Of a DNA stretch of 64,000 nucleotides, positions 8,618-18,466 are shown one piece after another. Within the stretch, counting starts at the first letter, position 1, and every line of letters starts with the position of its first letter. This DNA is from Microvirga sp. VF16. Lineage in GTDB: Bacteria > Pseudomonadota > Alphaproteobacteria > Rhizobiales > Beijerinckiaceae. The position numbers were made by a program, and so were the translations under genes. Below the pieces are notes generated by a model. The model was not told where the DNA came from. It ran no database searches and saw only the letters and a list, made by a program, of their open reading frames with translations. The DNA lies in contig NZ_CP069354.1 of the NCBI RefSeq assembly GCF_016864375.1, positions 1,798,001 to 1,862,000 on the forward strand. The letters are read 5' to 3'.

Positions 8618-9670
8618 ATGCGTAAGTTCGCAACCATCAGCGCAGCCACTCTCCTCGCATTGTCCGTGTCGGTGACGGCCTATGCGTTCGATCCGGGCAA
8701 TACGGGCCGGATCAAGACGCTGGTCGATACCGGCATGCAATATTACTGGTCCGGCGGGGACGTGAAGAAGGCGGAGGCCGAGGTCTTCAAGGGCATCACC
8801 CTGCACGGTCGCTACGACGTGGTGGAAAAGGCTTTCGCGGAGGCCTCTTCGCTTGCGCCAGAGCGTCTCGATTTCCGCTTTGCCGTCGCTTCGTCCCAGA
8901 TTCTGCAGAAGAATCTTGCCGGTGCTCGCGCGACCTATGAGGATATCCTCGCCAAGAACCCGTCTTCCTTCGATGCCCAGGCTTGGCTCGCGGCGCTCGC
9001 CCGTATCGAGGGCAAGTCCGATGAAGCGGCTTTGACGGATCAGGCGCTGGCCGCTCTCGACCGCGCGCGAGCCGAGACCTATCGCCAGCGCTTCGCCCGC
9101 GCCGAGGCTATCATGGCCGAGCGTCCGAACGTGGATGCGCCGACGGTTCCGGGCCGCGTGATGATCGTCGCTCTCGGCTATGCGTTGGCCAAGGATGGAA
9201 CGGCGGAAAAGCCGCTCCTCGATCGCCTGGACGTCACCTTGAAGGCCGCCAATGCCAACCCGACGGCGCGCATCATGGTCACCGGCGGTCAGCCTCAAGC
9301 CGGCGTCACGGAGGGTGATGTCATGACCAAGTGGCTCGTCGAAAAAGGCGTCGACCGCGATCGCATCCTGATCGAGGACAAATCGAAGGATACGGTCGGG
9401 AACGTGCTGAACGTCGCCAATCTGCTGAAGCGCCATACCGCCGATGCGGTCATCCTGGTGACAAGCTCCAGCCACATGCGCCGCGCTCGCACTTTGCTTG
9501 AGGATGCCTTCCGGCAATACGACATCAGCGCGCCGATACTTCCGGTCGTTGCCCTCGACGCACCGTCGATTGAGGAGGCCGCCAAAGTCTCGAAGGACGA
9601 GAGGATGGTGATCTACCGCGATCTCATGCGGGTCTCAGGACTATGGGCTTATCCGGGTATCCAGCAATAG
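8618..9670 (+). CDS. Secreted DUF218 (YdcF/SanA/ElyC-like) protein
   Basis: A 350-residue protein with a Sec signal peptide, MRKFATISAATLLALSVSVTAYA. Residues about 30-170 are alpha-helical with TPR-like spacing (for example ATYEDILAKNPSSFDAQAWLAALARIEG). The C-terminal DUF218 domain (about 180-335) includes IVALGYALAKDGTAEKPLLDRL, VTGGQPQAG, IEDKSKDTVGNVLN and VTSSSHMRRA, the conserved motif set of this family, members of which are linked to envelope or peptidoglycan-precursor functions. Start 8618 is chosen because a GGAGG site lies a few bases upstream and the signal peptide begins there. Confidence 0.86.
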   Translation: MRKFATISAATLLALSVSVTAYAFDPGNTGRIKTLVDTGMQYYWSGGDVKKAEAEVFKGITLHGRYDVVEKAFAEASSLAPERLDFRFAVASSQILQKNLAGARATYEDILAKNPSSFDAQAWLAALARIEGKSDEAALTDQALAALDRARAETYRQRFARAEAIMAERPNVDAPTVPGRVMIVALGYALAKDGTAEKPLLDRLDVTLKAANANPTARIMVTGGQPQAGVTEGDVMTKWLVEKGVDRDRILIEDKSKDTVGNVLNVANLLKRHTADAVILVTSSSHMRRARTLLEDAFRQYDISAPILPVVALDAPSIEEAAKVSKDERMVIYRDLMRVSGLWAYPGIQQ

Positions 9671-9674
9671 CGGT

Positions 9675-10499
9675 CTACTCGATCTTGAACTCTTCTGGTT
9701 TCCAGGAGACTTTCGGATATTGCGGGTCCATCTCCTCGAGGGTCGCCTTGACGATGGTCGCGATAGCCGCGTTGCGGACCCATTTCCGGTCGGCAGGAAT
9801 GACATACCAGGGGGCCCATTTGGTCGAACAGCGGTTGAGCATGACCTCATAGGCCTCCTGGTAATCGTCCCAGTGCTCTCGGTCCTCCAGGTCGCCCGGG
9901 TTGAATTTCCAATGCTTCGTCGGATCGTCGAGACGCTCCTGAAGCCTCTCCTTCTGCTCATCCTTTGAAATGTGCAGCATGAACTTGAGGATCGTGGTGC
10001 CGGTTTCCACCAGCATCTTCTCGAAAGCGTTGATCTGTTCGTAGCGCTGTTCGATGATCTTATCCGGTGCAAGCTTGTGCACTCTGCCGATCAGAACGTC
10101 CTCATAATGGGACCGGTTGAAAATGCCGATGGTGCCACGTCTCGGACAGGCATCATGGACGCGCCAGAGATAGTCGTGCGCCAGTTCAAGCCGCGAGGGC
10201 GGGCCGAAGGCGTGGACCGACACGCCCAAAGGTCCGGTCGCATTGAACACGCCGCGAATCGTGCCGTCCTTACCCGACGTGTCCGTGCCTTGAAGGATCA
10301 CGAGCAGAGCCCGGGAGCCTTCCGCATAGAGTCGGTCCTGCAGGGTATCGATATCCTTCGCAAGAGCGGCCGTGGCGGCCTTCGTCTCCAGCTCGTCGCC
10401 GAAGAGGGACTTGTCCCGCGGGTTGTGGTCCTTCAGCCGGAACTTCTCGCCGGGTTCGACCCAGAGCTTTTCCAATAAGGACTTTTCCTGATCTGCCAT
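9675..10499 (-). CDS. ppk2: Polyphosphate kinase 2 (PPK2) family protein
   Basis: A 274-residue P-loop kinase that moves phosphate between polyphosphate and nucleotides. Walker A is GTDTSGKDG (about residues 69-77), and the FNRSHYEDVLIGRVHKL segment matches the Walker-B region of PPK2 proteins of the class III type (SHYEDV). The lid region includes KDEQKERLQERLDDPTKHWKF. Length fits single-domain PPK2 enzymes. The gene is monocistronic and convergent with the DUF218 gene, 4 bases apart. Direction of the reaction (ATP/ADP/GTP formation) cannot be fixed from sequence alone. Confidence 0.92.
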   Translation of the reverse strand: MADQEKSLLEKLWVEPGEKFRLKDHNPRDKSLFGDELETKAATAALAKDIDTLQDRLYAEGSRALLVILQGTDTSGKDGTIRGVFNATGPLGVSVHAFGPPSRLELAHDYLWRVHDACPRRGTIGIFNRSHYEDVLIGRVHKLAPDKIIEQRYEQINAFEKMLVETGTTILKFMLHISKDEQKERLQERLDDPTKHWKFNPGDLEDREHWDDYQEAYEVMLNRCSTKWAPWYVIPADRKWVRNAAIATIVKATLEEMDPQYPKVSWKPEEFKIE

Positions 10500-10638
10500 C
10501 CCCGATCCTCCATTTCTTCAGGACGATAGGGCATAGCGGCGGGAAAGGAAGGTTTGGATCGTTGCCGATGCACTCTTTACGGTTGTCCTGACAGGACTTA
10601 CCAGAGTTTTACCAGTCCAAATGGAAGAGGCTGCCACG

Positions 10639-11274
10639 ATGCTTTCACTCTACTACTATCCCGGCAATGCCAGCCTGCTGCCGCACATGATGCTGCGGGA
10701 AATCGGCGCCGAGTTTGAGCTGCGCCTCGTGGACCGGGGGCAGAACGCCCAGAAAAGCCCGGATTATCTCAAGCTCAATCCCAGCGGACGCATTCCGGTT
10801 CTGATCGACGGCGACTTGGTTCTGTTCGAAACGGCGGCTGTCGCCTTGCACCTTGCCGACAAGTTCCCAGATGCGGGCCTTGCCCCCGCCGTCGGAACGG
10901 CGGAGCGGGCCGAGTTCTACAAGTGGATGATTCATCTCACGAATACGCCGCAGGCGGAGTATCGCGCCTGGTTCTATCCACATGAGCATGTGACTGACGA
11001 GGCGGCTGCGCCCGTCGTGAAGCAGGCAGCGGAGCAGCGCCTCAATCGCATGTTCGACGTGATCTCTGGACAGCTTGGCGACAGGACATGGCTTCTCGGC
11101 GAACGCTTCTCCGCCGCGGACCTCTTCCTGTTCATGCTGATCCGCTGGGGCCGAGGCATGCCGCGCCCGCCACGCAGCATCCCGAACCTGAACGCTCTCG
11201 CCGAGCGTGTGCTAGCACGACCCGCCGTGCAGAAGGCGCTCGAGGTGGAAGGGATCAAGGCTCCGATCTTCTGA
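10639..11274 (+). CDS. Glutathione S-transferase family protein
   Basis: A 211-residue cytosolic GST. The N-terminal thioredoxin-like half has MLSLYYYPGNASLLPHMMLREIG, the cis-proline region SGRIPVLIDGD and the glutathione-contact motif LFETAAVALHLADKFP (E-T/S signature). The C-terminal helical half includes WLLGERFSAADLFLFMLIRWG, the conserved N-capping box of GSTs. Start 10639 is chosen over 10621 because GGAAGAGG lies upstream at the right distance and the first strand begins there. It is convergent to ligD with 3 bases between the stops. Confidence 0.9.
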   Translation: MLSLYYYPGNASLLPHMMLREIGAEFELRLVDRGQNAQKSPDYLKLNPSGRIPVLIDGDLVLFETAAVALHLADKFPDAGLAPAVGTAERAEFYKWMIHLTNTPQAEYRAWFYPHEHVTDEAAAPVVKQAAEQRLNRMFDVISGQLGDRTWLLGERFSAADLFLFMLIRWGRGMPRPPRSIPNLNALAERVLARPAVQKALEVEGIKAPIF

Positions 11275-11277
11275 GTC

Positions 11278-12858
11278 TTACCTTTTTCGCGATGTTCGCT
11301 TCGCAGTGCGGCGCTCGGGTAGCACCTGATCGACCTTGTTCATTCCCGCCCAGGGATCTCGCTTCAGCGTGGTAAGGCGCTTGCTCAAATTCTCGACGGT
11401 GAAGCCGTTGGGTTTGAGATCGGACGACAGCTCTTCCCAGGCTACCGGCGTCGCCACGGGAGCGCCGGGTCGTGAGCGAGACGAATAGGGCGCGATTGCC
11501 GAGGCTTCCCGGTTGTTGCGCAGGTAATCGATGAAGATGCGACCCGCGCGCTCCTGCTTGACGGACGTGGTCGTGTAGCGATCAGGCTCGTCGGCCGCCA
11601 TGGCCTCGGCGATCTCCCGCGTGAAGGCATTGGCATCCTTCCAAGGTGCTTTTGGCTTGATCGGCACAACCACATGCAGACCCTTGCCGCCGGTCGTCTT
11701 CACGAAGCCTTCCAGCTGCAATCCCTTCAGACGCTCACGGAGAGCGAGCGCGCCCTCGATCACGCGCGGCCATTCCACGCCTTCTCCGGGATCGAAGTCG
11801 AAGATGAGCCGGTCGGGCCGTTCCAGGTCGGCCAGCGTCGCGCCCCAGACATGCATTTCCAGCACGCCCGATTGCACGAGCGCGACAACGCCCTGGATGT
11901 CGCGAACGGTCAGCACTTCCAGCTTGCTCTTTCCGTCCGGCACCATCTCCGGGTGGATGAAGGAACTCATGCCCGCCCAGGAGTGACGTTGGACGAAGCA
12001 TTTCTTTTCCGCTCCTCCGGGACAGCGGATGAGCGTGAGAGGGCGATCGATCAGATGCGGCAACAGCCAATCCTGGATGCCGACATAGAACTCCGCCAGT
12101 TCCTGCTTGGTGAGACCCTGATCCTCCCACAGCACACGATCCGGATGAGTCAGGGTCACACCGGCCACGTCGGCCGAACGGTCGTCCGATGTCTTGGACT
12201 TTGAGGAGCCTCGCTTCGAAGGTTTTTCAGGTTTGGCTGAGGCCGTCTTCTTCGTCGGCGCTTTCCGCTTCGCAGAACTCTTGGCCATGCGGCCCGGTGC
12301 AATCTCCTCCAGAGAGCGTCCGGTTTTCACCGACAGAGGCGCTTCATCTAGTATATCCGGATCGTCCTTGATGCGGGCATAGGCATCGTCTGCTTTGATC
12401 AGAAGCCAGGATTCCTGCCTTTCGCGGGGGCGCTTGCCCATGCGGACGAGATGCCACGTCCCGTGCAGTTTCTCGCCATCGAGATGGAAGGTGAGGCGGC
12501 CCTTCTCGTAGCCCTCACGGGCATCACCCTCCGGCTCCCATGTCCCCCGGTCCCATAGCAGAACGGTACCGCCGCCATATTGGCCTTCCGGGATAGTGCC
12601 TTCGAAGTCGCCATAATCGAGTGGATGATCCTCGACATGGACGGCAAGGCGCTTCTCGCCTTTAACGAGGCTCGGGCCCTTCGCCACCGCCCAGCTCTTC
12701 AGGACACCGTCGAGCTCCAGACGGAAATCGTAGTGCAGGCGCGAGGCGTCGTGCTTCTGGATAACGAATGACGCTCCCCGCCGGCGGGAGGTCTTGCCCG
12801 CCGGCTCGGAGGTTTTGGTGAAGTCGCGCTTGGCGCGATAGGCTGCGAGCTTTGCCAT
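11278..12858 (-). CDS. ligD: LigD-like protein: 3'-phosphoesterase plus primase-polymerase, no ligase domain
   Basis: A 526-residue protein with two of the three LigD domains. Residues about 1-155 are the 3'-phosphoesterase (PE) domain: KHDASRLHYDFRLELDG (35-51) and VEDHPLDYGDFEGTIPEGQYGGG carry the conserved His/Asp/Arg residues. Residues about 190-228 are a Lys/Ser-rich linker. Residues about 230-510 are the archaeo-eukaryotic primase-type polymerase (POL) domain, with the catalytic DFD at 354-356 and TTGGKGLHVVVPI. The central ATP-dependent ligase domain of full LigD, with its adenylated-lysine motif, is absent and the linker is far too short to hold it. LigD works with Ku in non-homologous end joining; no Ku gene is in the window. 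It may complement a separate ligase. A frameshift is unlikely since the frame is continuous. Confidence 0.9.
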   Translation of the reverse strand: MAKLAAYRAKRDFTKTSEPAGKTSRRRGASFVIQKHDASRLHYDFRLELDGVLKSWAVAKGPSLVKGEKRLAVHVEDHPLDYGDFEGTIPEGQYGGGTVLLWDRGTWEPEGDAREGYEKGRLTFHLDGEKLHGTWHLVRMGKRPRERQESWLLIKADDAYARIKDDPDILDEAPLSVKTGRSLEEIAPGRMAKSSAKRKAPTKKTASAKPEKPSKRGSSKSKTSDDRSADVAGVTLTHPDRVLWEDQGLTKQELAEFYVGIQDWLLPHLIDRPLTLIRCPGGAEKKCFVQRHSWAGMSSFIHPEMVPDGKSKLEVLTVRDIQGVVALVQSGVLEMHVWGATLADLERPDRLIFDFDPGEGVEWPRVIEGALALRERLKGLQLEGFVKTTGGKGLHVVVPIKPKAPWKDANAFTREIAEAMAADEPDRYTTTSVKQERAGRIFIDYLRNNREASAIAPYSSRSRPGAPVATPVAWEELSSDLKPNGFTVENLSKRLTTLKRDPWAGMNKVDQVLPERRTAKRTSRKR

Positions 12859-12899
12859 GACGTGGAGTCAAATCCACGCCCGGCAATCTGGTTCCAGCC

Positions 12900-14549
12900 T
12901 TACGAAGCGAGGGGCTGGGTTGCTGCCTCGGCCTTGTTGCGCTCGGTCAGAAAGGCCGCCGCGATCAGGTCGCGGGTATATTCCTCCTGAGGCCGGTCGA
13001 AGATCTCTTCGGCCGTGCCGCGCTCCATCACCTTGCCGCTCTTCATCACCATGATCTCGTCGGAGAGGGCTCGCACGACGGCGAGGTCGTGGCTGATAAA
13101 GATGTAGGCGAGGCCATGGGCCTTCTGCAAATTGCGCAGCAGCTCGACGATCTCCTTCTGGACCGAGCGGTCCAGCGCCGAGGTCGGCTCGTCGAGCACC
13201 ACGAGTTTCGGGTGCAGGATCATGGCGCGGGCAATGGCGATGCGCTGACGCTGGCCGCCGGAGAACTCGTGCGGGAAGCGGTTGCGCCAAGCCTGATCGA
13301 GCTGGACCTCCTCGAAGGCCTGGGCTGCGCGCCGGTCGCGCTCCTTGCGGGAGATGCTGGGCTCATGGACGAGGAGACCCTCGGTCACGATCTCGCCCGC
13401 CGTCATGCGCGGCGAGAGGGAGCCGAAAGGATCCTGGAAGACGAGCTGAAGGTGCCGTCGCAAGGGGCGCATGCCACCCCGGTCGAGCGGCATGAGGTTG
13501 CGGTCTTCGAAGCGCACCATACCGGAGGCCGGCTGCAGGCGCAGGATGGCGCGGCCGAGCGTCGATTTGCCGGAGCCGGATTCGCCCACGACCCCCACCG
13601 TCTCGCCGGCGCGAACTCTCAGGCTCACATCGTCGACGGCCTTGAGCACGTGGGTTGCCTTGCCGAAGAAGCTCTTTTCGAGCGTAAACTGGACCGCGAT
13701 GTTCTTCGCATCAAGCACCAGCGGGGCTGTGGATGCGACAGGCTCCTTGCGGCCGGTCGGCTCGGCATCGATGAGCATCTGCGTGTAGGGGTGCTTCGGC
13801 GCCGCGAAGATATCGTTGGTGCGGCCGCTTTCGACCACTTCACCACGCTTCATGACATAGGTGCGGTCGGCAAAACGGCGCACGACGCCGAGATCGTGCG
13901 TGATGAAAACGATCGACATGCCGAGCCGCTTCTGCAGATCCGCCAGAAGCTCCAGGATACGGGCCTGGACGGTCACGTCGAGAGCCGTCGTTGGCTCGTC
14001 GGCAATCAGCACGTCCGGATTGTTGGCGAGCGCCATGGCGATCATGACACGCTGGCGCTGGCCGCCGGACATCTCGTGCGGATAGGCATCGATGCGCCGG
14101 GCGGGATCCGGGATGCGGACGAGCTCCAGAAGCTCGATGGCACGCTTGCGCGCCTCGGCCTTGCCCAAGCCGCCATGGGTGGTAAGCGGTAGAGCAAGCT
14201 GATCCCCGATCCGGTAGAGCGGATCGAGCGAGGTCATCGGCTCCTGGAAGATCATCGTGAGCTTGGAGCCGCGATAGTTGTTGAGCTTGTCGGGAGAGAG
14301 ACCCACAAGCTCCGCGCCGCGATACTTGACCGAGCCCTCGGCCCAGCCGTTCGAAGCGAGGAGCCCCATGACAGACATCATGGTCTGGCTCTTGCCCGAT
14401 CCGGACTCGCCGACGATGGCGACGGTCTCGCCCGGATTGATATCGAGGTCGATGCCCTTCACCGCATGGAGAATGCCGTCGCCGGTACGGAATCGAACGT
14501 GAAGGTTGCGGACGGAAAGAACGGGTTCGGCCATGTTGGCGTCCTTCAT
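12900..14549 (-). CDS. Peptide ABC transporter, fused double ATP-binding protein (OppD-OppF type)
   Basis: A 549-residue cytoplasmic protein with two complete ABC domains. The first (about 10-265) has Walker [10 protein letters not shown] and signature [27 protein letters not shown]; the second (about 285-530) has [15 protein letters not shown] and [15 protein letters not shown]. This fused arrangement is like YejF and GsiA. Start 14549 lies one base after the stop of the upstream permease gene; an internal ATG at 14534 (MAEPVLSV) is equally good and has AAGGA upstream. It is the last gene of the minus-strand oligopeptide operon. Confidence 0.92.
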   Translation of the reverse strand: MKDANMAEPVLSVRNLHVRFRTGDGILHAVKGIDLDINPGETVAIVGESGSGKSQTMMSVMGLLASNGWAEGSVKYRGAELVGLSPDKLNNYRGSKLTMIFQEPMTSLDPLYRIGDQLALPLTTHGGLGKAEARKRAIELLELVRIPDPARRIDAYPHEMSGGQRQRVMIAMALANNPDVLIADEPTTALDVTVQARILELLADLQKRLGMSIVFITHDLGVVRRFADRTYVMKRGEVVESGRTNDIFAAPKHPYTQMLIDAEPTGRKEPVASTAPLVLDAKNIAVQFTLEKSFFGKATHVLKAVDDVSLRVRAGETVGVVGESGSGKSTLGRAILRLQPASGMVRFEDRNLMPLDRGGMRPLRRHLQLVFQDPFGSLSPRMTAGEIVTEGLLVHEPSISRKERDRRAAQAFEEVQLDQAWRNRFPHEFSGGQRQRIAIARAMILHPKLVVLDEPTSALDRSVQKEIVELLRNLQKAHGLAYIFISHDLAVVRALSDEIMVMKSGKVMERGTAEEIFDRPQEEYTRDLIAAAFLTERNKAEAATQPLAS

Positions 14550-14550
14550 G

Positions 14551-15705
14551 TCAGCGATCCTTCGGGTCGAGAGCATCGCGCAAGCCGTCGCCGATGAAGT
14601 TCAGGCAGAAAAGGATCGTGACGAGCGTGATGGAGGGATAAATCAGCATCCAGGTGGCGCCCTGGATGTTCTTGGCGCCTTCGGAAATCAGGACGCCGAG
14701 GCTGGTGTTCGGCTCCTGGACGCCGAGACCAAGGAAGGAGAGGAAACTTTCCAGAAGGATCACCTTCGGCACGAGAAGTGTCATATAGACGACCACAGGC
14801 CCCAGCGTATTGGGGATCACGTGGCGACGAATGATGCCCTTCGTCTCGACGCCCAATGCCTCGGCGGCCTGGACGTATTCCTGCCGCTTGATGGAGAGCG
14901 TCTGTCCACGAACGATGCGGGCCATGTCGAGCCACTCGACCGCGCCGACCGCAATGAACATCAGCACGAAATTGCGGCCGAAGAACACGACCAGCATGAT
15001 CACGAAGAAGATGAAGGGCAGCGAGTAGAGAATATCGACGACGCGCATCATCACGAGGTCGACGCGTCCGCCGAGATAGCCGGAGGTTGCGCCATAGATC
15101 ACGCCGATGAGGATCGCCACGAAGGTCGCAAGCAAGCCGATGGCGAGCGAAACCTGACCTGCCTTCATGGTGCGTGTCAGAAGATCGCGTCCATTGGTGT
15201 CGGTGCCGAAGAAGAAGTACTGCCGCTTCAGAGGCACATCGACGACGAGCCGTTGGCCGTCCTGCTGTTTCTCGACGACCTTGGCAGGGCCGAACAGGTC
15301 CGAGCGCTCGAAATAGGCAAGCAGCCGCTCGTCGATCGGCCGGCTGCTGGAGCTCACGAGCGTCATGTGAACGACATCGTTGTCGATCGTGATGTTCTCG
15401 GCCCTCGCGCGGACGCGGGCGCCGATGCGCTCGATATTCGGCTCGATCTGATCGGCCTTCGGATAGGCCTCAAGGCTTGCGGGCACCTTCACATAGTCCG
15501 GATAGACCCGGTCGAAGGGATGGCCCGTAAGGAACGGTCCGAAGATGCAGGCGAGCGCGATCAAGCCCAGCACGATGATGCTGGTCAGCGCAGCGCGGTT
15601 GCGGATGAGACGCCCGCGGGCCTCGGCCCAGAGGGAGCGTCCGGTGATGGGACCTGTCATGGTCTCGACAGGAAGAACGGCGCCTTCAGCCATGGGAGAT
15701 CTCAC
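14551..15705 (-). CDS. Peptide ABC transporter permease, OppC/YejE type
   Basis: A 384-residue permease (a second ATG 12 bases on, MAEGAVLPVE, is an alternative start). One membrane span (about residues 37-60) is followed by a long periplasmic segment of about 120 residues, then five spans in the BPD_transp_1 domain with the EAA-loop region YVQAAEALGVETKGIIRRHVIPN. It ends with the OppC hallmark LNFIGDGLRDALDPKDR. The enlarged first periplasmic loop is like that of YejE-type permeases. It overlaps the OppB-type gene by 4 bases. Confidence 0.92.
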   Translation of the reverse strand: MRSPMAEGAVLPVETMTGPITGRSLWAEARGRLIRNRAALTSIIVLGLIALACIFGPFLTGHPFDRVYPDYVKVPASLEAYPKADQIEPNIERIGARVRARAENITIDNDVVHMTLVSSSSRPIDERLLAYFERSDLFGPAKVVEKQQDGQRLVVDVPLKRQYFFFGTDTNGRDLLTRTMKAGQVSLAIGLLATFVAILIGVIYGATSGYLGGRVDLVMMRVVDILYSLPFIFFVIMLVVFFGRNFVLMFIAVGAVEWLDMARIVRGQTLSIKRQEYVQAAEALGVETKGIIRRHVIPNTLGPVVVYMTLLVPKVILLESFLSFLGLGVQEPNTSLGVLISEGAKNIQGATWMLIYPSITLVTILFCLNFIGDGLRDALDPKDR

Positions 15706-16622
15706 TCGTAGCGAATGCGCGGATCGATAAGGGCGTAGAGAATATCGACCACGAGGTTGAAGAGCAGAACGAAGACGGCGACCACCACGACCGTACCCAT
15801 GACGAGCGTGTAGTCACGGTTAAGGGCGCCTTCGACGAAGTAGCGACCAATGCCCGGCAGACCGAAGATGGTTTCCACCACCACCGAGCCGGTGAGCAGG
15901 GCTGCTGCTGCGGGTCCGAGATAGGACACCACGGGCAGAGCAGCTCCGCGCAGGGCGTGAACGACGATCACCCTCGTGGGCAGGCCGAGCGAACGTAAGG
16001 TCCGGATATGATTGGAGCGCAGGTTCTCGATCATGGCGGCGCGGGTCATACGCGCGACGACGGCGATCTGCGGTAGGGCGAGCACCAGCACCGGGAGAAT
16101 GAGATTGCGAATGTTCCCATTGGCCCAACCGGCTACGGGTAGCCACGCGAGGGTCAAACCGAAGACGATCTGGAAGATCGGCGCGACCACGAAGTTCGGA
16201 ATGGTCAGGCCAAGCGCTCCCATACCGGTGACCAGGTAGTCAATCGTGCTGTTCTGGCGCAAGGCCGCGATGGCACCGAGGGTGCCGCCGACGATGATCG
16301 CGAAGGAGAGGGCTAGCGCGCCGAGCGTCATCGAAATCGGCAGGCCGCGCGCAAAGAGCTCTCCGACGGTGAAGTCGCGCAAGATGAAGGACGGACCGAA
16401 ATCGCCGTGCATGACGGCGCTCAGATAGAGCCAGTATTGCTGGATCAGCGGCTTATCGAGCTGATAGATCCGGTTGAGATTCTCCATCACCTTGGCCTCG
16501 AGAGGCCGCTCCAGATCGAATGGGCCGCCTGGGGCGAGCCTGATCAGGAAGAACGAGATCGTAATGATGATGAAGAGGGTCGGGATGGCCGACAGGAAAC
16601 GGCGAAAGATGAAGGAGAGCAC
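15702..16622 (-). CDS. Peptide ABC transporter permease, OppB/YejB type
   Basis: A 306-residue inner-membrane permease with six spans. The N-terminus MLSFIFRRFLSAIPTLFIIITISFFLIRLAPGGPF is the classic OppB/DppB start, and the cytoplasmic EAA loop is HIRTLRSLGLPTRVIVVHALRGAALPVVS. The C-terminus DILYALIDPRIRYE is typical. It follows the binding-protein gene after 85 bases that hold a hairpin (see the separate entry), and overlaps the next permease gene by 4 bases. Confidence 0.93.
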   Translation of the reverse strand: MLSFIFRRFLSAIPTLFIIITISFFLIRLAPGGPFDLERPLEAKVMENLNRIYQLDKPLIQQYWLYLSAVMHGDFGPSFILRDFTVGELFARGLPISMTLGALALSFAIIVGGTLGAIAALRQNSTIDYLVTGMGALGLTIPNFVVAPIFQIVFGLTLAWLPVAGWANGNIRNLILPVLVLALPQIAVVARMTRAAMIENLRSNHIRTLRSLGLPTRVIVVHALRGAALPVVSYLGPAAAALLTGSVVVETIFGLPGIGRYFVEGALNRDYTLVMGTVVVVAVFVLLFNLVVDILYALIDPRIRYE

Positions 16623-16659
16623 GGAAAGCTCCTCCCGCTGCTACAGCATAACAGTAAAA

Positions 16660-16690
16660 GAATAGGGCGGCCTGACAAGCAGACCGCCCC
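16660..16690 (-). terminator. Putative attenuating hairpin between binding-protein and permease genes
   Basis: Two 10-base arms at 16665-16674 and 16680-16689 pair with one mismatch around a 5-base loop. Read on the minus strand the hairpin is followed by a U-rich run (TATTCTTTTACTG). It lies downstream of the peptide-binding-protein stop and upstream of the OppB-type start, where partial termination commonly gives more binding protein than permease. Confidence 0.55.
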
Positions 16691-16707
16691 CTTTATCAGA
16701 ATTATTT

Positions 16708-18294
16708 TTACTGTGTCTTCGACAGATACCGCGTCGGATAGACGCCCCTGGTGTTCTGCACGAAACCCTTGATCTTCGGCGAGATCAAGTTGCTCTTGCC
16801 GTAGTACATGATCGGAATCCAGGGCATGTCCTTCATGAGGATCGTCTCGGCCTGCTTCAGCATATCGGCGCGCTTCTTCAGATCCAGCTCCTTGGCCGCG
16901 CTGTCGAGCAGCTTGTCGAACTCCGGATTGTTGTACTTGCCGTAGTTGAAGCCCCTGTTGTCGCTCTTGAGGAGGAACAGGAAGTTGTTCGGATCCGAGT
17001 AGTCGGCGATCCAGCCGTAGCGGGCGATGTCGAAGTCGCCGCCGTCACGCAGGTGGGCGAAGTGGGTCTTGCCGTCCGTGTTGATGAAGGAGGTCTCGAT
17101 GCCGGCCTGCTTCCACTGCTCGGAGATGGCGATGACCGTGTTCCGGTTGTTGTCCGTCGTGTTGTAACGGATCTCGACCTTCAGCGGCTTGCCGGGGCCG
17201 AAGCCAGCCTCGGTGAGGAGCTTCTTGGCGGCGTCCTCGCGGTCGATCGGCGACTGGTCCTTGTAGCTCATGTAGGCCGGATCGCCGTAATTGCCCACGC
17301 CCGGAGGCATGAACGAGTAGCCCGGCTGCATGGTCTGGCCCCAGATCTGCTCGGCGATGAACTCGCGGTCGACCAGCATGGAGAGGGCCTGACGCACCTT
17401 CACGTCGTTGAACGGAGCCTTATTGGAGTTCACGACCATGTACCAGGTGCCGAGATACGGGCCGAGGCGGACCTGATCCTTGAAGCGCTCCTTGAGCGAC
17501 TTCATCTGGTCGGCCGGCACGTCGTCGGTGGTGTCGAGCTCGCCGGCTTCATAGCGACGGACCATCGCGGCGAAGTCCGGGGTCGGGAAGTAGTTGACCG
17601 TGTCGATCTGGACGTTCTTGGCGTCGTAGTAGTTCTCGTTCTTAGCGAGCTTGATGTGGGAGTTCGGCACGAACTCGACGAGCTTGTAAGCGCCGTTCGT
17701 GACCATGTTGCCGGGCTTCACGAAGTCCTTGCCGAACTTCTCGACGGAGGCCTTGTGGACGGGCAGACTGGTTTGGTGGGTCAACAGCTCGATGAAGTAA
17801 GGAGTCGGTGACTCGAGGGTGATCTCGACGGTTTTGGCATCGACGGCCTTCACGCCCAGTTCCTCGGGCTTGCCCTGGCCCTTGTTGATCTTCTCGGCAT
17901 TCTTGATGGGATACAGGATATTGGCGTATTTCGCGCCGGTCGCCGGATCCATGATGCGGCGGTAAGAATAGACGAAGTCTTCTGCCGTAACCGGATCGCC
18001 GTTCGACCACTTCAGGCCATTACGAAGCGTAAAGCGATAGGTCTTGCCGTCGTCGCTGATCTCCCACTTCTCGGCCTGGCCGGGGACGGCTTCACCCTTG
18101 GCGCTGTAGGTCACGAGACCTTCGAGCATGTCGCGCAGGATGTGTGCTTCCTGAACAGTCGAGGTCTTGTGGGTGTCGAGCGTCTCAGGCTCGCCCGAAT
18201 TGGCGCGGTTGTAGACGACTTGAGCCGACGCGGCGCTCATGAGGGCAGCCGTGGCGACGGCAGCGAGAGCCGTGCGTTTGATCCATGATGACAT
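16708..18294 (-). CDS. Periplasmic peptide-binding protein (SBP_bac_5, OppA/MppA type)
   Basis: A 528-residue extracytoplasmic solute receptor with a signal peptide, MSSWIKRTALAAVATAALMSAASA, and no lipobox. The mature protein starts QVVYNRANSGEPETLDTHKTSTVQEAHILRDMLEGL, very similar in pattern to OppA/MppA, including the GEPETLDP-like motif and RFTLRNGLKWSNGDPVTAEDFVYSYRR. Being the first gene of the operon, it supplies the ligand to the OppB/C permeases and the fused ATPase downstream. Oligopeptides are the most likely ligands; murein peptides are possible. Confidence 0.93.
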   Translation of the reverse strand: MSSWIKRTALAAVATAALMSAASAQVVYNRANSGEPETLDTHKTSTVQEAHILRDMLEGLVTYSAKGEAVPGQAEKWEISDDGKTYRFTLRNGLKWSNGDPVTAEDFVYSYRRIMDPATGAKYANILYPIKNAEKINKGQGKPEELGVKAVDAKTVEITLESPTPYFIELLTHQTSLPVHKASVEKFGKDFVKPGNMVTNGAYKLVEFVPNSHIKLAKNENYYDAKNVQIDTVNYFPTPDFAAMVRRYEAGELDTTDDVPADQMKSLKERFKDQVRLGPYLGTWYMVVNSNKAPFNDVKVRQALSMLVDREFIAEQIWGQTMQPGYSFMPPGVGNYGDPAYMSYKDQSPIDREDAAKKLLTEAGFGPGKPLKVEIRYNTTDNNRNTVIAISEQWKQAGIETSFINTDGKTHFAHLRDGGDFDIARYGWIADYSDPNNFLFLLKSDNRGFNYGKYNNPEFDKLLDSAAKELDLKKRADMLKQAETILMKDMPWIPIMYYGKSNLISPKIKGFVQNTRGVYPTRYLSKTQ

Positions 18295-18466
18295 TGGACG
18301 CGTTCCCTTTCTGGTTTTCTCTCAGGGTATTGGAATTATCTCGGTCAGAGCCGGTAGGGCAGTGACCTTGCCCTATTTGTTGATCAATCAACTGTTTATG
18401 TCCAGTACTATCCCTTGCAACAATAAAACTTGAAGAAAAGCAAGACTTTGGTCGTGTGGAGAAGCT

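Noticed and set aside
8480..9517. N-terminal extension of the universal stress protein frame
   Set aside because: Antisense to the secreted DUF218 gene; Usp similarity begins at 8479.
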